Shown here one piece after another: positions 62,561 to 64,000 of a stretch of DNA of 64,000 bases. Below the pieces are notes generated by a model. That model saw only the letters and a program-made list of their open reading frames with translations, did not search any database and was not told where the DNA came from. Every line of letters starts with the position of its first letter. Positions within the stretch are counted from its first letter, which is position 1. Made by a program: the position numbers and the translations under genes. This DNA comes from Endozoicomonas sp965232255 (GTDB lineage: Bacteria > Pseudomonadota > Gammaproteobacteria > Pseudomonadales > Endozoicomonadaceae). The stretch covers positions 2,170,001 through 2,234,000 of the forward strand of contig OZ246962.1 in the NCBI GenBank assembly GCA_965232255.1, written 5' to 3'.

Positions 62561-63775
62561 TTATTGTTGGTAGCGGCTAAGAAACCTTTCCAGTTTTATC
62601 ATGACCGTTTCCAGGTCTTCGGCTCGTGGCAAAGAGATAATCCTGAGATGGTCTGGCTCGGGCCAGTTAAACGCGCTCCCCTGAACCAGAAGCACCTTTT
62701 CTTGCAGCAGGAAGTCCAGTACCAGCTTTTCATCATCGTGGATGGCGTAGCGTTTGGGGTCAAGCCTTGGAAACAGGTACAGCGCCCCCTTGGGTTTAAC
62801 ACAGCTTACGCCCGGTATCTGAACCAGCATCTCCCACGCCTTGTTGCGCTGTTCCAGCAGTCTGCCGCCGGGCAATATCAGGTCGTTAATACTTTGGTAG
62901 CCGCCCAGAGCCGTCTGAATGGCGTGCTGGGCAGGGACGTTGGCGCAAAGGCGCATGGAAGCCAGTATCTCCAGACCCTCAAGGTAGCCGGTGGCATTTT
63001 GCTTCGGTCCAGAAACCACCAGCCAGCCGGCACGAAAACCAGCTACGCGATAGGATTTGGACAGTCCGTTAAAACTGATGCACAGTACATCGTCAGCCAG
63101 TGATGCCAGGGCGGTATGCTCGACTCCGTCGTAGAGAATTTTGTCGTATATTTCGTCGGCAAAGATGATCAGGTTATGCTCTCTGGCGAGTTGGACAATC
63201 TCTTTGAGTATTTCCTCCGGATAAACGGCACCAGTCGGATTGTTTGGATTAATGACAACAATGCCACGGGTTTTTGCCGTGATTTTACTGCGGATATCAG
63301 CGATGTCCGGATACCAGTCAGCCTGCTCATCTTTATGGTAGTGAACGGCTCGGCCACCGCACAAATGTACGGCAGCTGTCCACAATGGGTAGTCGGGAGC
63401 CGGAATCAGCATTTCATCGCCATTGTTCAGCAGCGCCTGCATGGTCATCACCACCAGTTCGCTGACGCCGTTGCCAATAATGATGTCTTCCACGCTGATG
63501 GGGGGAAAGTTTTTCTGCTGACAGTATTGCATGATGGCTTTGCGGGCCGAGAACAGACCCTTGGAATCGCAATAGCCCTGGGACTGCGGTAGATTGCGAA
63601 TAACGTCCCGGGTGATTTCATCGGGGGCGTCAAAACCAAAGGCTGCTGGGTTGCCGGTGTTCAGCTTGAGTACCCGGTGCCCTTCCTCTTCCAGGCGCTT
63701 GGCTTCGCGCAGGACCGGGCCACGGATGTCGTAGCAGACGTTGTCGAGCTTGGTGGACTTAGCAATATCCTTCAT
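62561..63775 (-). CDS. alaA: Alanine-synthesising aminotransferase AlaA
   Basis: This 404-residue class I PLP aminotransferase makes alanine from pyruvate and glutamate. It begins with the AlaA N-terminal stretch IRGPVLREAKRLEEEGHRVLKLNTGNPAAFGFDAP. NPNNPTGAVYP and DEIYDKILYDG contact PLP, the Schiff-base lysine is in SFNGLSKSYRVAGFRAGW, and the substrate-carboxylate Arg is in HLRIISLP. Same length as E. coli AlaA (405). Confidence 0.95.
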   Translation of the reverse strand: MKDIAKSTKLDNVCYDIRGPVLREAKRLEEEGHRVLKLNTGNPAAFGFDAPDEITRDVIRNLPQSQGYCDSKGLFSARKAIMQYCQQKNFPPISVEDIIIGNGVSELVVMTMQALLNNGDEMLIPAPDYPLWTAAVHLCGGRAVHYHKDEQADWYPDIADIRSKITAKTRGIVVINPNNPTGAVYPEEILKEIVQLAREHNLIIFADEIYDKILYDGVEHTALASLADDVLCISFNGLSKSYRVAGFRAGWLVVSGPKQNATGYLEGLEILASMRLCANVPAQHAIQTALGGYQSINDLILPGGRLLEQRNKAWEMLVQIPGVSCVKPKGALYLFPRLDPKRYAIHDDEKLVLDFLLQEKVLLVQGSAFNWPEPDHLRIISLPRAEDLETVMIKLERFLSRYQQ

Positions 63776-64000
63776 GGACGTTTCTCATGAGTTCTTTCTG
63801 TGTTCAGGATCGCAGAATGGCATTATGGAGCGATCTGTCAAGAGTTGCACCGGTTATTAATTTGCCCAGGGTGGGGACTGAATCCAGCACCAAGAGTGCA
63901 GGTAGCGGATAAGGTACGCATTAGCAGGTATTAGCAGGTAAAAGTCACAAGCCACGCTTGTTGCGGAGGAAAATCTGGCAGACAATGCCGCTCAGCACAG

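Noticed and set aside
63945..64000. Possible C-terminal end of a minus-strand gene entering at the right edge
   Set aside because: One frame reads as a hydrophobic tail ending GL and a stop at 63945, but 56 bp is too little to tell from chance.

Overview
The window looks like chromosome of a gammaproteobacterium of about 50% GC in the Pseudomonadales/Oceanospirillales line. Several blocks keep a Pseudomonas-like gene order: SPOR protein-hslV-hslU-DUF971; ubiE-ubiJ-ubiB-tatA-tatB-tatC-rsmE; priA/rpmE-maeB-mrcA/pilMNOPQ-aroK-aroB; rnd-ycgL-ycgN; and htpX-DUF3144-alaA. Long ankyrin, proline-rich and tandem-repeat proteins sit at the joints of these blocks. With the intermediate GC, this suggests an animal-associated lineage such as Endozoicomonas; that placement is inference.

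Layout. Positions 1-749 hold the end of a proline-rich repeat protein. Positions 1036-5787 hold a nitroreductase and a dmsABC anaerobic respiratory operon with an FNR-like box upstream. Positions 6186-7333 hold a YugP-like zinc peptidase translationally coupled to nrdR. Positions 7648-10426 hold putrescine functions (a PuuB-like oxidase and a PotF-like binding protein, convergent). Positions 10736-14854 hold rsmJ, a YjjX-like NTPase and plsB. Positions 15146-16758 hold a TnpB-only IS200/IS605-type element with intact catalytic residues and a probable omega RNA end. Positions 16857-22698 hold a MaoC hydratase, a GNAT acetyltransferase, a dicarboxylate symporter, thiE, hemL and a membrane protein.

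Positions 23057-33998 hold the SPOR-hslVU-DUF971 block, an unrecognised protein of about 659 residues, then ubiquinone and Tat genes and rsmE. hslV is preceded by a convincing sigma-32-type promoter. Positions 34128-37375 hold a DUF2059-like exported protein, a bacterial CDC123/D123-like ATP-grasp protein, and a permease/ArsR pair sharing two operator dyads. Positions 37386-53745 hold priA, rpmE, maeB, an ankyrin protein, mrcA, pilM-Q (with a frameshifted pilP), aroK and aroB. Positions 53944-58563 hold a 544-residue tandem-repeat proline-rich protein where Pseudomonas has a damX-like gene, a HAD protein with an atypical catalytic motif, and a secreted DegP-like protease. The window ends with ycgN-ycgL-rnd, htpX (again with a sigma-32-like promoter), a DUF3144 gene and alaA.

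The backbone is housekeeping: proteostasis, ubiquinone, Tat export, peptidoglycan and pili, shikimate pathway. The most unusual content is the set of unrelated orphan proteins spliced into it, the CDC123-like protein, the TnpB element and the broken pilP. No rRNA, tRNA or CRISPR array was seen.
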